Assembly (NCBI RefSeq): GCF_008638365.1
Contig: NZ_ML703339.1
Coordinates: 62,001-126,000, forward strand
From: Nocardiopsis quinghaiensis
Lineage (GTDB): Bacteria; Actinomycetota; Actinomycetes; Streptosporangiales; Streptosporangiaceae
Direction: 5' to 3'
Length of the DNA stretch: 64,000 nucleotides
Each line of letters begins with the position of its first letter. Within the stretch, counting starts at the first letter, position 1. The notes beneath the pieces were generated by a model that saw only the letters and a list, made by a program, of their open reading frames with translations, ran no database searches and was not told the DNA's origin. Below are positions 15,166 to 23,887 of this stretch, in pieces. A program made the position numbers and the translations under genes.

Positions 15166-18138
15166 TCAGTCCTCGCGGCTCAGAAGGGCCATCCTGTTGG
15201 CCCCGCTCCCGGAGTCGCTGGTGTGCGTCCTCCCGAAGAGTCCCCCGCTCCGCTGGTCGTTCGAATCCGGTTCCGTGGCCTCGCCGGTCGGCGGAGCGGT
15301 CTCACAGTGGTCGGGCGGGTTCTGGCCGTTGCACTCCGGCGGACCCTCGGGTTCCGAACCCTCGTCACACGGCGGCTGGAAGAGCTCGCCGCAGGGCTGG
15401 TCGGGCTCGTCCGTCGGGTCCTCCGACTCACAGTCCCGGCCCTGGCCCGGCCGGTTCGGGTCGCACTCGGGCTCGCTCTCCTGCTCGGTCGGCTCCTCCG
15501 AGGCCTCTTCCGTGGCCTCCTCGCTCGGATCGTCGCTCGGGCTCGGCGTGGGCACGAAGCTCTGTTCCTCACCGACGTACTGCGGCGATGGGAAGTCCTC
15601 GACGGGCTGGCCCTCCATGGCGGTCTCCATGAAGGCCTTCCACACCTTCGCGGAGGTACTGCCACCGAAGACGGCGCTGTTGCCGATTCCCTCGAACTCC
15701 AGGGGGCCCGCGCCGAGCCGGCTCAGCCCCACCGCGGTGGACAGCTGCGGGGTGAACCCCACGAACCACGCCGAGACCGCGTCGCTGGAGGTACCGGTCT
15801 TACCCGCGACGGGGCGCCCGTCGGAGAGGGCGGCGTTGGAGCCACCGCCGCCCTCGACCACCTGGCGCATGGCGTGGGTGGCGTCGGCCGCGACACCGGC
15901 GTTGAGCACCTCGGTCCCGTTCTCGAGCTCGTCCTTGTCGACGGGGTCGATGACGTTCCCGTTCATGTCGCGGATCTCGGTGACCATGTGCGCGGGGTAG
16001 TGCCTTCCCCCGGTGGCGAAGGTCGAGTAGGCGGACGCCTGGTCGAGCGCGTTCACCTGGTGGGTGCCCAGTGCGATCAGCGGTCCCCGGGTGGAGGTCG
16101 TGACCCGGTCCGGGTGCACGCCCATCTCGACGGCGAGGTTGTCGACCTTCTCCTCGCCGACCTCTATGGCCAGCTTCACGAAGGGGGTGTTGATCGAGTC
16201 CGCGGTGGACTTGATCAGGTCGACGTCGCCGTAGGGGGTGGTGGTGGCGTTGTTGACCGGACTGGCCAGGCCGGGGAAGTCCTGCGGTGTGGACCCGTCG
16301 AACGTGCTCCTGAGGCCGATGCCGTTCTCCAGCGCGGTGGCGAGCACGTAGGGCTTGTACGACGAACCCGCCTGGGTCTGGTGGGTCAGCGAGTTGTTGA
16401 TGACCTGGGAGGAGTCCGGGCCGCCGTTGAAGGCGACGATCTCCCCCGTGTCGGGCCGAACGGCTGTCAGGCCGAACATGGTGTCCTCCGCGCCCGGCGG
16501 CAGGACCTCGAAGGCCGCGGAGGCCGCGTCCATCAGCTCCGGGTCGAGGGAGGTCTCGATGACGTAGCCCTTGGTCGCGATGTCCGTGCCGTCGATGCCC
16601 TCGTAGCGCTCCTCGACCTCGTCGACGATCGCGTTGTACATGTAGCCGACCTTGGGGTCGCTTTCGCCGCCGTCGTCGTACTCGATCGGCTCGGGGAACT
16701 CCAGGGCGTCGGCCTCGCTCTGGGACAACCCCAGATCGGGGTTGATCTTGTGCAGCTCGACCAGCTGGTTCTTCATGTAGTCCCAGCGCTCACCGCGCAT
16801 GTACCGGTCGTGCCAGCTGTCCGGCTCGGGGTTGGCGAAGCCGCTCGGCTGCTGGATGATCATGCCGATGAACGCGCCCTCGGCCGCGTCCAGGTCGCCC
16901 ACGCTCTTGTCGAAGTAGGCCTGTGCCGCCGCCTCGACGCCCGAGGCGTTGCGCCCGAAGTAGATCGTGTTGAGGTAGGCCTCGAGGACCTCGTCGGGTT
17001 CCTGCTGCTGGGCGAGCTTGATGGCGATGAAGATCTCGCGGACCTTGCGGGTGATCGTCTGCTCGTTCGACAGGGCGTCGTAGTAGTTGCGGGCCATCTG
17101 CTGGGTGATGGAGGAACCGCCGCCCGCGTCACCGCCCGAGAGGAGGGCGCGTCCGATACCGGCGATGTTGATGCCCGGGTCCTCGTAGAAGGTGAGCTGC
17201 TCCGCCGCGAGCACACCGCTGATCACCGTGGACGGAATCTCCTTCCGCTCGACGCTGATCCTGTTGACCTCACCGGTGGTGAACGCGACCTCGGAGTCCT
17301 CCTCTTCCTCGCCCTCCGAGGCCCACATGATCTGGGTGGCGTTGAGCTGGGTCTCCGCCTTCTCGTCCAGCTCCCCGACGTCGGGTGCGGTGGCGTACAG
17401 GATCGCGAAGGCGGCCACACCGCCGATGATCATCAGTCCGCAGAAGGCCAGGGCGGGCTTCCACGCCTTGGACAGGAAGCGCTTGAACCAGGGCCGGTCG
17501 TCCGGCTCCTCGTCGCCGCGGACGCGGCGTCGGCCGCCGCCCCTGCCTCCCGCACCGCCCGCGGCGCGGGTGCCGCGCCCCGGGGCGCGGCGGCCCTCGG
17601 AGCGCGCGGCGTTCTCGCGGTCGCGGGGGTCGCGCGGTCCGCCGCCCGCCGCCCTGCGGCGGCCGCGGGGGTCCTCGGCCGGGCGGCGGCGCTGCCCCTC
17701 CGCGCGGCGCGCACGCTCGCCCTCGGGACGGCGGCGCGGAGGCTCACCGTCCTGGGGACGCCTGGGGCGCTCGCCCTCGGGACGACGACGGGGCGGTTCA
17801 CCGTCGGGACGGCGGCGCGGAGGCTCACCGCCCTCGGGACGCCTGGGGCGCTCGCCCTCGGAGCGGCGGCGCGGAGGCTCACCGTCGGGGCGGCGACGGG
17901 CACCGCCGCCCCCGGCACGCATCTCCTGCTCCGGGGGTCGGTTGCGCCGCGGGCGCTCGGGTCCGGCGCCGTCTCCCCAGAACCCGCCCTCGGCGTCCGC
18001 GCCTCGGCGTCCCCCGGCACGTTCGTCCCGGGCAGGGCCGCCGGCCCTGCGCCGTCCGCCGTTGCCGCGTGGACCGTCGACCGGGCCCTCGGCCCGGTGA
18101 CGGTCACCTTCGGCGTTCCGTCGTCGTTCGGTACTCAC
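15166..18138 (-). CDS. Bifunctional class A penicillin-binding protein
   Basis: A 990-residue membrane enzyme that polymerises and cross-links peptidoglycan. Residues 1-220 are a cytoplasmic Arg/Pro/Gly-rich region with tandem repeats. One membrane helix is at about 228-250. The glycosyltransferase domain has catalytic Glu313 in GVLAAEQLTFYED and the motif GGSSITQQMARNYY (340-353). The transpeptidase domain has SSYK at 592-595, SIN further on, and KTG in VAGKTGTSSDA. The C-terminal 150 residues are a Ser/Glu/Pro-rich tail with several Cys pairs. GTG at 18136-18138 follows GAGG. It is related to PonA-type enzymes. The very long basic N-terminus is unusual and may bind membrane or partner proteins. 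Confidence 0.95.
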   Translation of the reverse strand: MSTERRRNAEGDRHRAEGPVDGPRGNGGRRRAGGPARDERAGGRRGADAEGGFWGDGAGPERPRRNRPPEQEMRAGGGGARRRPDGEPPRRRSEGERPRRPEGGEPPRRRPDGEPPRRRPEGERPRRPQDGEPPRRRPEGERARRAEGQRRRPAEDPRGRRRAAGGGPRDPRDRENAARSEGRRAPGRGTRAAGGAGGRGGGRRRVRGDEEPDDRPWFKRFLSKAWKPALAFCGLMIIGGVAAFAILYATAPDVGELDEKAETQLNATQIMWASEGEEEEDSEVAFTTGEVNRISVERKEIPSTVISGVLAAEQLTFYEDPGINIAGIGRALLSGGDAGGGSSITQQMARNYYDALSNEQTITRKVREIFIAIKLAQQQEPDEVLEAYLNTIYFGRNASGVEAAAQAYFDKSVGDLDAAEGAFIGMIIQQPSGFANPEPDSWHDRYMRGERWDYMKNQLVELHKINPDLGLSQSEADALEFPEPIEYDDGGESDPKVGYMYNAIVDEVEERYEGIDGTDIATKGYVIETSLDPELMDAASAAFEVLPPGAEDTMFGLTAVRPDTGEIVAFNGGPDSSQVINNSLTHQTQAGSSYKPYVLATALENGIGLRSTFDGSTPQDFPGLASPVNNATTTPYGDVDLIKSTADSINTPFVKLAIEVGEEKVDNLAVEMGVHPDRVTTSTRGPLIALGTHQVNALDQASAYSTFATGGRHYPAHMVTEIRDMNGNVIDPVDKDELENGTEVLNAGVAADATHAMRQVVEGGGGSNAALSDGRPVAGKTGTSSDAVSAWFVGFTPQLSTAVGLSRLGAGPLEFEGIGNSAVFGGSTSAKVWKAFMETAMEGQPVEDFPSPQYVGEEQSFVPTPSPSDDPSEEATEEASEEPTEQESEPECDPNRPGQGRDCESEDPTDEPDQPCGELFQPPCDEGSEPEGPPECNGQNPPDHCETAPPTGEATEPDSNDQRSGGLFGRTHTSDSGSGANRMALLSRED
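17701..17901 (-). repeat. Tandem repeats encoding the PBP N-terminus
   Basis: Codons 80-146 of the PBP gene encode repeated units such as RRRPDGEPPRRR and RRRPEGERPRRP. The DNA repeats GGCGCGGAGGCTCACC and related words, so copy number may differ between strains. Confidence 0.75.
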
Positions 18139-19105
18139 GTGGTCCTCGATTGCCTCTCACGGCCGGTCGGCCTGACGATTCCTTGGTGGAAACGGGGGGA
18201 CGGTCCCCCTGGGGGATCGGTGGTCCGCGACCTGTTCTCGTTCTCGCGGTGACCGGCGTGGAGCGGCCCTGTGTGGCCGCGTCCACCGTTCTGCCTGTCG
18301 TTCAAGGCTTGGTAAAAGGACGCCCAGGGGCGGGCGGGGGTTTTCAACAGGTCGCGAAGACGTTAGCCGCTTCTTCCTCCTGTCGCTGGCCTGCGGGAGC
18401 ACGGCCCTCACCGGTGCTCCGTGCCGACGGAGCACCACCGCGGCGGGGACTGGGTCCGGGGGCTCTACCGGCTACGCACGCAAATCACAGGTCACGTTAG
18501 AGCGATCGAACGGTGTAGCACAACCCACGCGCGAGGTTATCGCGCATCATGGGACACCTGACCATGATTGACCGGGAAACGCCCGTAGCGCCAGTTCAGC
18601 GCGGAGGAAACGAACGGTGGTAGGCAGACCCAGGCACATACGCCCGAGAATGCCGCCCGTGTCGGGGCAGGTGGACGCGGGTGTGTGAGATTTTCCCCGC
18701 AGTATCCCGGGGGTTCACCACCGACAGCCGGCGGGAGGACCCTGTCCGTCCCTCCGTACCCGTGGTCTGACATGCGGAGCCGCGAGTGGACGGGGATAGA
18801 GTCAGAGCTGAACAAAACAGCCAGACATGCACGTTCCCCCCTTGCGTTCCCCGGGCAGGTGGAGGGGACCGCCGTCGAAGGCGTCCTTCGGGGCGGCGAA
18901 GGGCGACGGAGGGAAGGAACCGCGCCGAAGGCGTCCGTTGAGGGCGGTGGAGGGCGACGGGTGGGAACAGAAACGCCGTGTGCGCTGCTGACCACATACG
19001 GGAAGCGAGCGCGGGACGACGAGAACCCCCGTACCGCCGTCGGCGCGGGACCCGTCGTCACGCGCCGCGGGATCCATGTTCGCGAAGAAGAAGGAGCAAG
19101 GACCA
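18139..19105. other. Long divergent intergenic region between PBP and ino1
   Basis: Almost 1 kb without a supported gene. Reading frames on both strands exist but have no ribosome-binding site or recognisable protein. Promoters of both divergent genes must lie here. A 50-bp imperfect tandem duplication is at 18869-18968. A small untranslated RNA cannot be excluded. Confidence 0.4.
18869..18968. repeat. Two-copy 50-bp tandem repeat
   Basis: GAAGGCGTCC occurs at 18877 and 18927, and GGGCGACGG at 18901 and 18952. The two units align along their length with scattered mismatches. Confidence 0.65.
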
Positions 19106-20176
19106 ATGGGTTCGGTACGTGTAGCCGTCGTGGGCGTCGGCAACTGTGCGTCGTCGCTCGTCCAAGGCGTGCACTACTACAAGGACGCCAACCCCGAGTC
19201 CCGGGTACCCGGCCTCATGCATGTGCAGTTCGGCCCGTACCACGTAAGCGACATCGAGTTCGTCGCCGCCTTCGACGTGGACGCCAAGAAGGTCGGTCAC
19301 GACCTGGCCGACGCCATCACCGCCAGCGAGAACAACACCGTCAAGATCTGCGACGTGCCGCCGACCGGCGTCACGGTCATGCGCGGCCCGACCTACGACG
19401 GTCTGGGCAAGTACTACCGCGAGATCATCCAGGAGTCCCCCGAGGACGCGGTGGACGTGGTCGCCGCCCTCAAGGCCAGCAAGGCCGACGTCCTCGTCTC
19501 CTACCTCCCGGTGGGTTCGGAGGAGGCCGACAAGTTCTACGCCCAGTGCGCGATCGACGCGGGTGTGGCCTTCGTCAACGCCCTGCCGGTGTTCATCGCC
19601 TCCGACCCCGAGTGGGCCGACAAGTTCGCCCGCGCCGGCGTGCCGATCGTCGGCGACGACATCAAGTCGCAGATCGGCGCGACCATCACCCACCGCGTGC
19701 TGTCCAAGCTGTTCGAGGACCGCGGCGTGATCGTGGACCGCACGTACCAGCTCAACTTCGGCGGCAACATGGACTTCAAGAACATGTTGGAGCGCGAACG
19801 CCTGGAGTCCAAGAAGATCTCCAAGACGCAGTCGGTCACCTCCCAGATCCCGCACGAGCTGAAGGCGGGCTCGGTGCACATCGGCCCCTCTGACCACGTG
19901 CCGTGGCTGGACGACCGCAAGTGGGCCTACATCCGCCTGGAGGGCCGCGCGTTCGGCGACGTGCCGCTGAACCTGGAGTACAAGCTGGAGGTCTGGGACT
20001 CCCCCAACTCCGCGGGCATCATCATCGACGCGGTCCGCGCGGCGAAGATCGCCAAGGACCGCGGGATCGGCGGCCCGCTCCTGGAGCCGTCCTCCTACTT
20101 CATGAAGTCCCCGCCCGTGCAGTACAGCGACTCCGACGCGCACGCCAAGGTCGAGAGCTTCATCGCGGGCGAGTAG
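19106..20176 (+). CDS. ino1: Inositol-3-phosphate synthase
   Basis: A 356-residue cytosolic NAD-dependent enzyme that turns glucose 6-phosphate into 1L-myo-inositol 1-phosphate, the first step to phosphatidylinositol and, in actinobacteria, mycothiol. The Rossmann motif [16 protein letters not shown] starts at residue 6. [14 protein letters not shown] and KKISKTQSV carry the substrate-binding and catalytic Lys region. The length is typical of the short actinobacterial and archaeal form. ATG at 19106 is chosen, with AAGGAG upstream; an in-frame ATG ten codons earlier has no better site. Mycothiol ties loosely to the thioredoxin system encoded further on. Confidence 0.96.
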   Translation: MGSVRVAVVGVGNCASSLVQGVHYYKDANPESRVPGLMHVQFGPYHVSDIEFVAAFDVDAKKVGHDLADAITASENNTVKICDVPPTGVTVMRGPTYDGLGKYYREIIQESPEDAVDVVAALKASKADVLVSYLPVGSEEADKFYAQCAIDAGVAFVNALPVFIASDPEWADKFARAGVPIVGDDIKSQIGATITHRVLSKLFEDRGVIVDRTYQLNFGGNMDFKNMLERERLESKKISKTQSVTSQIPHELKAGSVHIGPSDHVPWLDDRKWAYIRLEGRAFGDVPLNLEYKLEVWDSPNSAGIIIDAVRAAKIAKDRGIGGPLLEPSSYFMKSPPVQYSDSDAHAKVESFIAGE

Positions 20177-20266
20177 CGCGCCCGGGGAACGCGGCGGTCC
20201 CGGCCGGGGGGTCGGGGACCGTCGCCGCCCGGCCCGCGCGGCCCGGGCACGTCCTACTCTGATGAC

Positions 20267-21562
20267 GTGTCCTTCTTCGGCGATCTGCGCGCGGTCCTCC
20301 AGGGGTCCCGGTTCCGTCGGCTGTTCGGTACCCGGCTGGTCTCGCAGTTCTCCGACGGGGTATACCAGGCCGGGCTGGCCGGTTTCGTCTTCTTCAACCC
20401 CGAGCAGCACACCAGTGCCGGGGCCGTCGCGGCGGCCTTCGCGGTGCTGCTCCTGCCGTTCTCGGTGGTGGCGCCGTTCGCCGGGGTGCTGATCGACCGG
20501 TGGCCCCGCCGCCAGGTCCTGCTGCTGTCCTCCCTGGCCAAGGCGGCGCTCGCTGTGGTGAGCGCGCTCCTGGTGTCGGGCGGGGAGGGACCGGCCTTCT
20601 TCGTCGCCGCGCTCCTGGTGCTGAGCGTCAACCGCTTCTTCCTGTCCGGGCTGTCCGCCGGGCTGCCGTACGTGGTGCCCCGGGAGAAGCTGATGATGGC
20701 CAACGCGGTGACGCCGACCAGCGGCACCGCGGCGAGTTTCCTCGGTGCCGGGACCGGCGCCGCGATCGGTCTGGTGGGCGGCGACGACGCCCTGGGGACC
20801 GGGATCATCCTGTTCGTCGCCGCGCTCGGGTTCACCGGTGCCGCGCTGGTCTCCCTGGCCCTGGGGTACCGGGAGCTGGGCCCGCACCTGGAGCGGGAGT
20901 CCGAGGAGGTCCGCACGGCCGTCGACGACGTGGTGCGGGGCATGGTGTCGGGGGTGCGGCACATCTGGGCGCGTCCGGCGCCCAGGGACGCGCTGGCCAC
21001 GATCGGCGGCCACCGGGTGCTGTTCGGGATCTCCACGCTGGTGACACTGCTGCTGTACAACAACACGTTCACCGCCGGAGGCGTGGCCGGACTGGCCGGT
21101 TTCTCGGTGGCGATGGGCATGTCCGGGGCGGGGTTCCTCCTCGGCGCCGTGGCCACGCCGTGGGCGACCGCCCGGATGACGCCGGGGACGTGGATCGCCC
21201 TGCAACTGGCGGCGGCGTCAGCGGTCCTGCTGGTGTTCGGGCTGCCCTTCCACCCCGCACTGTTCCCGGTGGCCGCGTTCGGTCTGGGCTTCGTCTCACA
21301 GGGGGTGAAGGTCACGGTCGACACGTTGGTTCAGCGACATGTCGACGACGCGTTCCGGGGGCGGGTGTTCTCGGTGTACGACGTGCTGTTCAACGCCACG
21401 TTCGTTCTGGGCGCCGCGCTGTCGACCGTGCTGGTACCGCCCTCGGGGATCGGCCCCGCCGTGGTCGCCGCGATGGCCGCCGCCTACCTGGCGATGGGCG
21501 CGGCCTGGGTCGTCCGGGGACGCCGCGCTCCCGAGCCCAGGGCGGAGCGGGAGTCGGCGTAG
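20267..21562 (+). CDS. MFS transporter
   Basis: A 431-residue protein with about 12 membrane segments. The loop GVLIDRWPRRQVLLLSSL between helices 2 and 3 is the major-facilitator motif A (D-R-x-x-R-R). GDLRAVLQGSRFRRLFGTRLVSQFSDGVYQAG is a common start of actinobacterial MFS exporters. The substrate is unknown. GTG at 20267 begins 90 bp after ino1; a separate promoter is possible. It is convergent with the GNAT gene; only 31 bp separate the stop codons. Confidence 0.88.
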   Translation: MSFFGDLRAVLQGSRFRRLFGTRLVSQFSDGVYQAGLAGFVFFNPEQHTSAGAVAAAFAVLLLPFSVVAPFAGVLIDRWPRRQVLLLSSLAKAALAVVSALLVSGGEGPAFFVAALLVLSVNRFFLSGLSAGLPYVVPREKLMMANAVTPTSGTAASFLGAGTGAAIGLVGGDDALGTGIILFVAALGFTGAALVSLALGYRELGPHLERESEEVRTAVDDVVRGMVSGVRHIWARPAPRDALATIGGHRVLFGISTLVTLLLYNNTFTAGGVAGLAGFSVAMGMSGAGFLLGAVATPWATARMTPGTWIALQLAAASAVLLVFGLPFHPALFPVAAFGLGFVSQGVKVTVDTLVQRHVDDAFRGRVFSVYDVLFNATFVLGAALSTVLVPPSGIGPAVVAAMAAAYLAMGAAWVVRGRRAPEPRAERESA

Positions 21563-21593
21563 CGGTATGTCGACAGGGCGACGAGACGACAGG

Positions 21594-22106
21594 TCACTCC
21601 GTCGACTCGCGGTAGGTCTCCATGCCGCGCGACCGGTAGTTGGCGAGGGCGTGCTCACCGTCCAGGGTGCAGGTGTGCACCCACACCCGCCGGGTGGGTC
21701 CGCGGTCCGGGTGGCGCTGCGCCAGGTCCCAGGCGCGCCGCAGGGTCAGGGTGAGCATGTGGCCGCCCAGGCCCCGGCCCATGAAGTCCGGCAGGAGCCC
21801 GAAGTAGGCCACCTCCACCTCACCGTCGGCCTGGCCGTCGAGCTCGGCGTAACCCGCCGGGGTGCCGCGTCGGTACAGCACCCAGGTCTCACGCCCCGGG
21901 TGCTCCACCCACTCACGCCACCGGTCAAGGCTCCAGGGCAGACGGTCAGTCCACTCCCACCCGTCACCGACCTCGCGGTACAGGAACCGGCTGAACCGGG
22001 GACTGGGGATCTCGACCCGGGCGAACACCACGTCCCCGGCGGGCTCGCGCGCGGGCCGCAGGCCGGCGGGATCGGTGGACTCCAGGTACCAGGTGGTGAC
22101 GGGCAT
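21594..22106 (-). CDS. GNAT-family N-acetyltransferase
   Basis: A 170-residue protein. The acetyl-CoA pyrophosphate loop is in LLPDFMGRGLGGHMLTLTLRRAWD (about 104-127), and the strand GYAELDGQADGEVEVAYFGLL precedes it. WVHTCTLDGEHALANYRSRGMETYRE near the end is the usual fourth motif. The start is the ATG at 22104-22106, with GGGG just upstream; two ATGs up to 12 bases earlier are in frame. The substrate is unknown. It is 50 bp downstream of the CCA-adding enzyme on the same strand and probably shares its transcript. Confidence 0.88.
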   Translation of the reverse strand: MPVTTWYLESTDPAGLRPAREPAGDVVFARVEIPSPRFSRFLYREVGDGWEWTDRLPWSLDRWREWVEHPGRETWVLYRRGTPAGYAELDGQADGEVEVAYFGLLPDFMGRGLGGHMLTLTLRRAWDLAQRHPDRGPTRRVWVHTCTLDGEHALANYRSRGMETYRESTE

Positions 22107-22156
22107 GGGCCCCATCATCCCAACCCGCTCTTCCCGGCCGCGGGGCGGGTCGGCCC

Positions 22157-23656
22157 TCACATGTGCTCGGCGGCCCAGGCGCGCAGCTCCTCGGCCGCGG
22201 CCTCCTTGCCCATCGGCCCGTTCTCCAGGCGCAGCTCCAGCAGGAAGCGGTACGCGCGGCCGACCACGGGCCCCGGCTCGATCCCCAGGACCTCCTGGAT
22301 CTCGTTGCCGTCCAGGTCCGGGCGGATACGGTCCAGCTCCTCCTGCTCGGCGAGCTTCTCGATACGCCGCTCGATGTCGTCGTAGGAGCGAGACAGCGCC
22401 GCCGCCTTGCGCCGGTTGCGGGTGGTGCAGTCGGCCCGGGTGAGGATGTGCAGCCGCTCCAGCTGGGATCCGGCGTCGCGGGCGTAGCGGCGCACGGCGG
22501 AGTCGGTCCACTCTCCCTTGCCGTACCCGTGGAACCTCAGGTGCAGGCCGACCAGGGTGCTGACGTCGGACACCACGTCCTTGGAGAAGCGCAGCGCGGT
22601 GAGCCTCTTGCGGCTCATCGAGGCGCCCACCACCTCGTGGTGGTGGAAGGTCACCCGGCCGCCGGACTCGAAGGCGCGCGTCTTGGGCTTGCCGACGTCG
22701 TGCAGCAGCGCCGCCAGACGCAGCACCAGGTCGGGCCCGTGGCCCCGCTTCCCCTCCAGTTCGACGGCCTGGTCCAGGACGGTGAGCGAATGCTCGTACA
22801 CGTCCTTGTGCCGGTGGTGCTCGTCGATCTCCAGCCGCAGCTTGGGGATCTCGGGAAGCACGTACTCGGCGATGCCCAGATCCACCATCAGCTCGACACC
22901 GCGGCGCGCGTCCGGGCTGAGCAGCAGCTTGGTCAGCTCGTCGCGCACGCGCTCGGCGGAGACGATGGAGAGCCGGTCGGCCATGTTCCGGACGGCCTCG
23001 ACCACCTCGGGCGCCAGGGTGAAGCCGAGCTGGGCGGCGAAGCGGACCGCGCGCATGATGCGCAGCGGGTCGTCGCTGAAGGAGTCCTCCGGCCTGCCGG
23101 GTGTGCGCAGCACCTTCGCCCGCAGGTCCGCCAGGCCGCCGAACGGGTCGACGAACTCCAGGCCCGGCAGACGCACCGCCATGGCGTTGACGGTGAAGTC
23201 GCGCCGCAGCAGGTCGTCGTGGATGTCGGTGCCGTAGGCCACCTCGGGCTTGCGCGACCTGGGCGAGTAGGACTCGCTGCGGTAGGTGGTGATCTCCAGC
23301 TGGAGGCCCTTCTTGCGCAGTCCCACGGTGCCGAAGTCGATGCCGACGGTCCACACGGCGTCGGCCCAGCCGTCCACGAGCTCCAGGATGCGCTGGGGCA
23401 CCGCGTCGGTGGTCAGGTCGACGTCGTTGGACCGCCTGCCGAGAAGCGCGTCGCGCACCGGGCCGCCGACGAGGGCGAGCTGCTGGTCGTGCGCGGCGAA
23501 GCGGTCGCCGAGTTCCTCCGAGACGATCGGGAAGGAGTCGGCCAACGCCGTGATCGCCGCCCGCTGCGCACCGGTCAACTCCCCCGCTTCCCGGGCTGCC
23601 TCGGCGTTCTGCTGCTGGGCGGTGTCGCTCTCATGCGAAGACTCTGTGTTCGGCAC
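22157..23656 (-). CDS. cca: CCA tRNA nucleotidyltransferase with HD domain
   Basis: A 499-residue enzyme that builds or repairs the CCA end of tRNAs. GGPVRDALLG is at 64-73, and the two metal-binding Asp are in NDVDLTT (78 and 80). RRDFTVNAMA and the RNA-binding region DDPLRIMRAVRFAAQLGF follow. An HD phosphohydrolase domain with LHDVGK (His319, Asp320) lies in the middle. GTG at 23654-23656 is chosen. No clear ribosome-binding site precedes it, and TACTCT lies just upstream, so the message may be leaderless. It is divergent from the DUF6049 gene. Confidence 0.95.
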   Translation of the reverse strand: MPNTESSHESDTAQQQNAEAAREAGELTGAQRAAITALADSFPIVSEELGDRFAAHDQQLALVGGPVRDALLGRRSNDVDLTTDAVPQRILELVDGWADAVWTVGIDFGTVGLRKKGLQLEITTYRSESYSPRSRKPEVAYGTDIHDDLLRRDFTVNAMAVRLPGLEFVDPFGGLADLRAKVLRTPGRPEDSFSDDPLRIMRAVRFAAQLGFTLAPEVVEAVRNMADRLSIVSAERVRDELTKLLLSPDARRGVELMVDLGIAEYVLPEIPKLRLEIDEHHRHKDVYEHSLTVLDQAVELEGKRGHGPDLVLRLAALLHDVGKPKTRAFESGGRVTFHHHEVVGASMSRKRLTALRFSKDVVSDVSTLVGLHLRFHGYGKGEWTDSAVRRYARDAGSQLERLHILTRADCTTRNRRKAAALSRSYDDIERRIEKLAEQEELDRIRPDLDGNEIQEVLGIEPGPVVGRAYRFLLELRLENGPMGKEAAAEELRAWAAEHM

Positions 23657-23887
23657 ACCACGAGAGTAGGCGGCGCCCGAAGCAAACCGCGAATCGTTTC
23701 CCCCAGGTGGAACCGCTCCGTACACGTACGGGCGTGGCCCTGGTGGATCCCCGCCGTCCGGTGAGAGAGTGGGCTCCCGCCACGCGTCGCACGGCGGCCC
23801 GACCCGCGGTACGGGGGAGACGGTATCTTCGGGTGGAGTGGTAGGACGCCCCGGCTGTCCCGCGTCCACCCGACCCGCGTACGCAGT

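Noticed and set aside
14971..18252. 1093-codon plus-strand frame opposite the PBP gene
   Set aside because: Mirror of the high-GC3 PBP gene; composition is Val/Leu/Gly/Arg-rich without motifs.
18537..19106. 189-codon minus-strand frame in the PBP-ino1 gap
   Set aside because: No ribosome-binding site, no family pattern and overlaps the ino1 start.
19058..21205. 715-codon minus-strand frame opposite ino1 and the MFS gene
   Set aside because: Antisense shadow; both plus-strand genes are secure.
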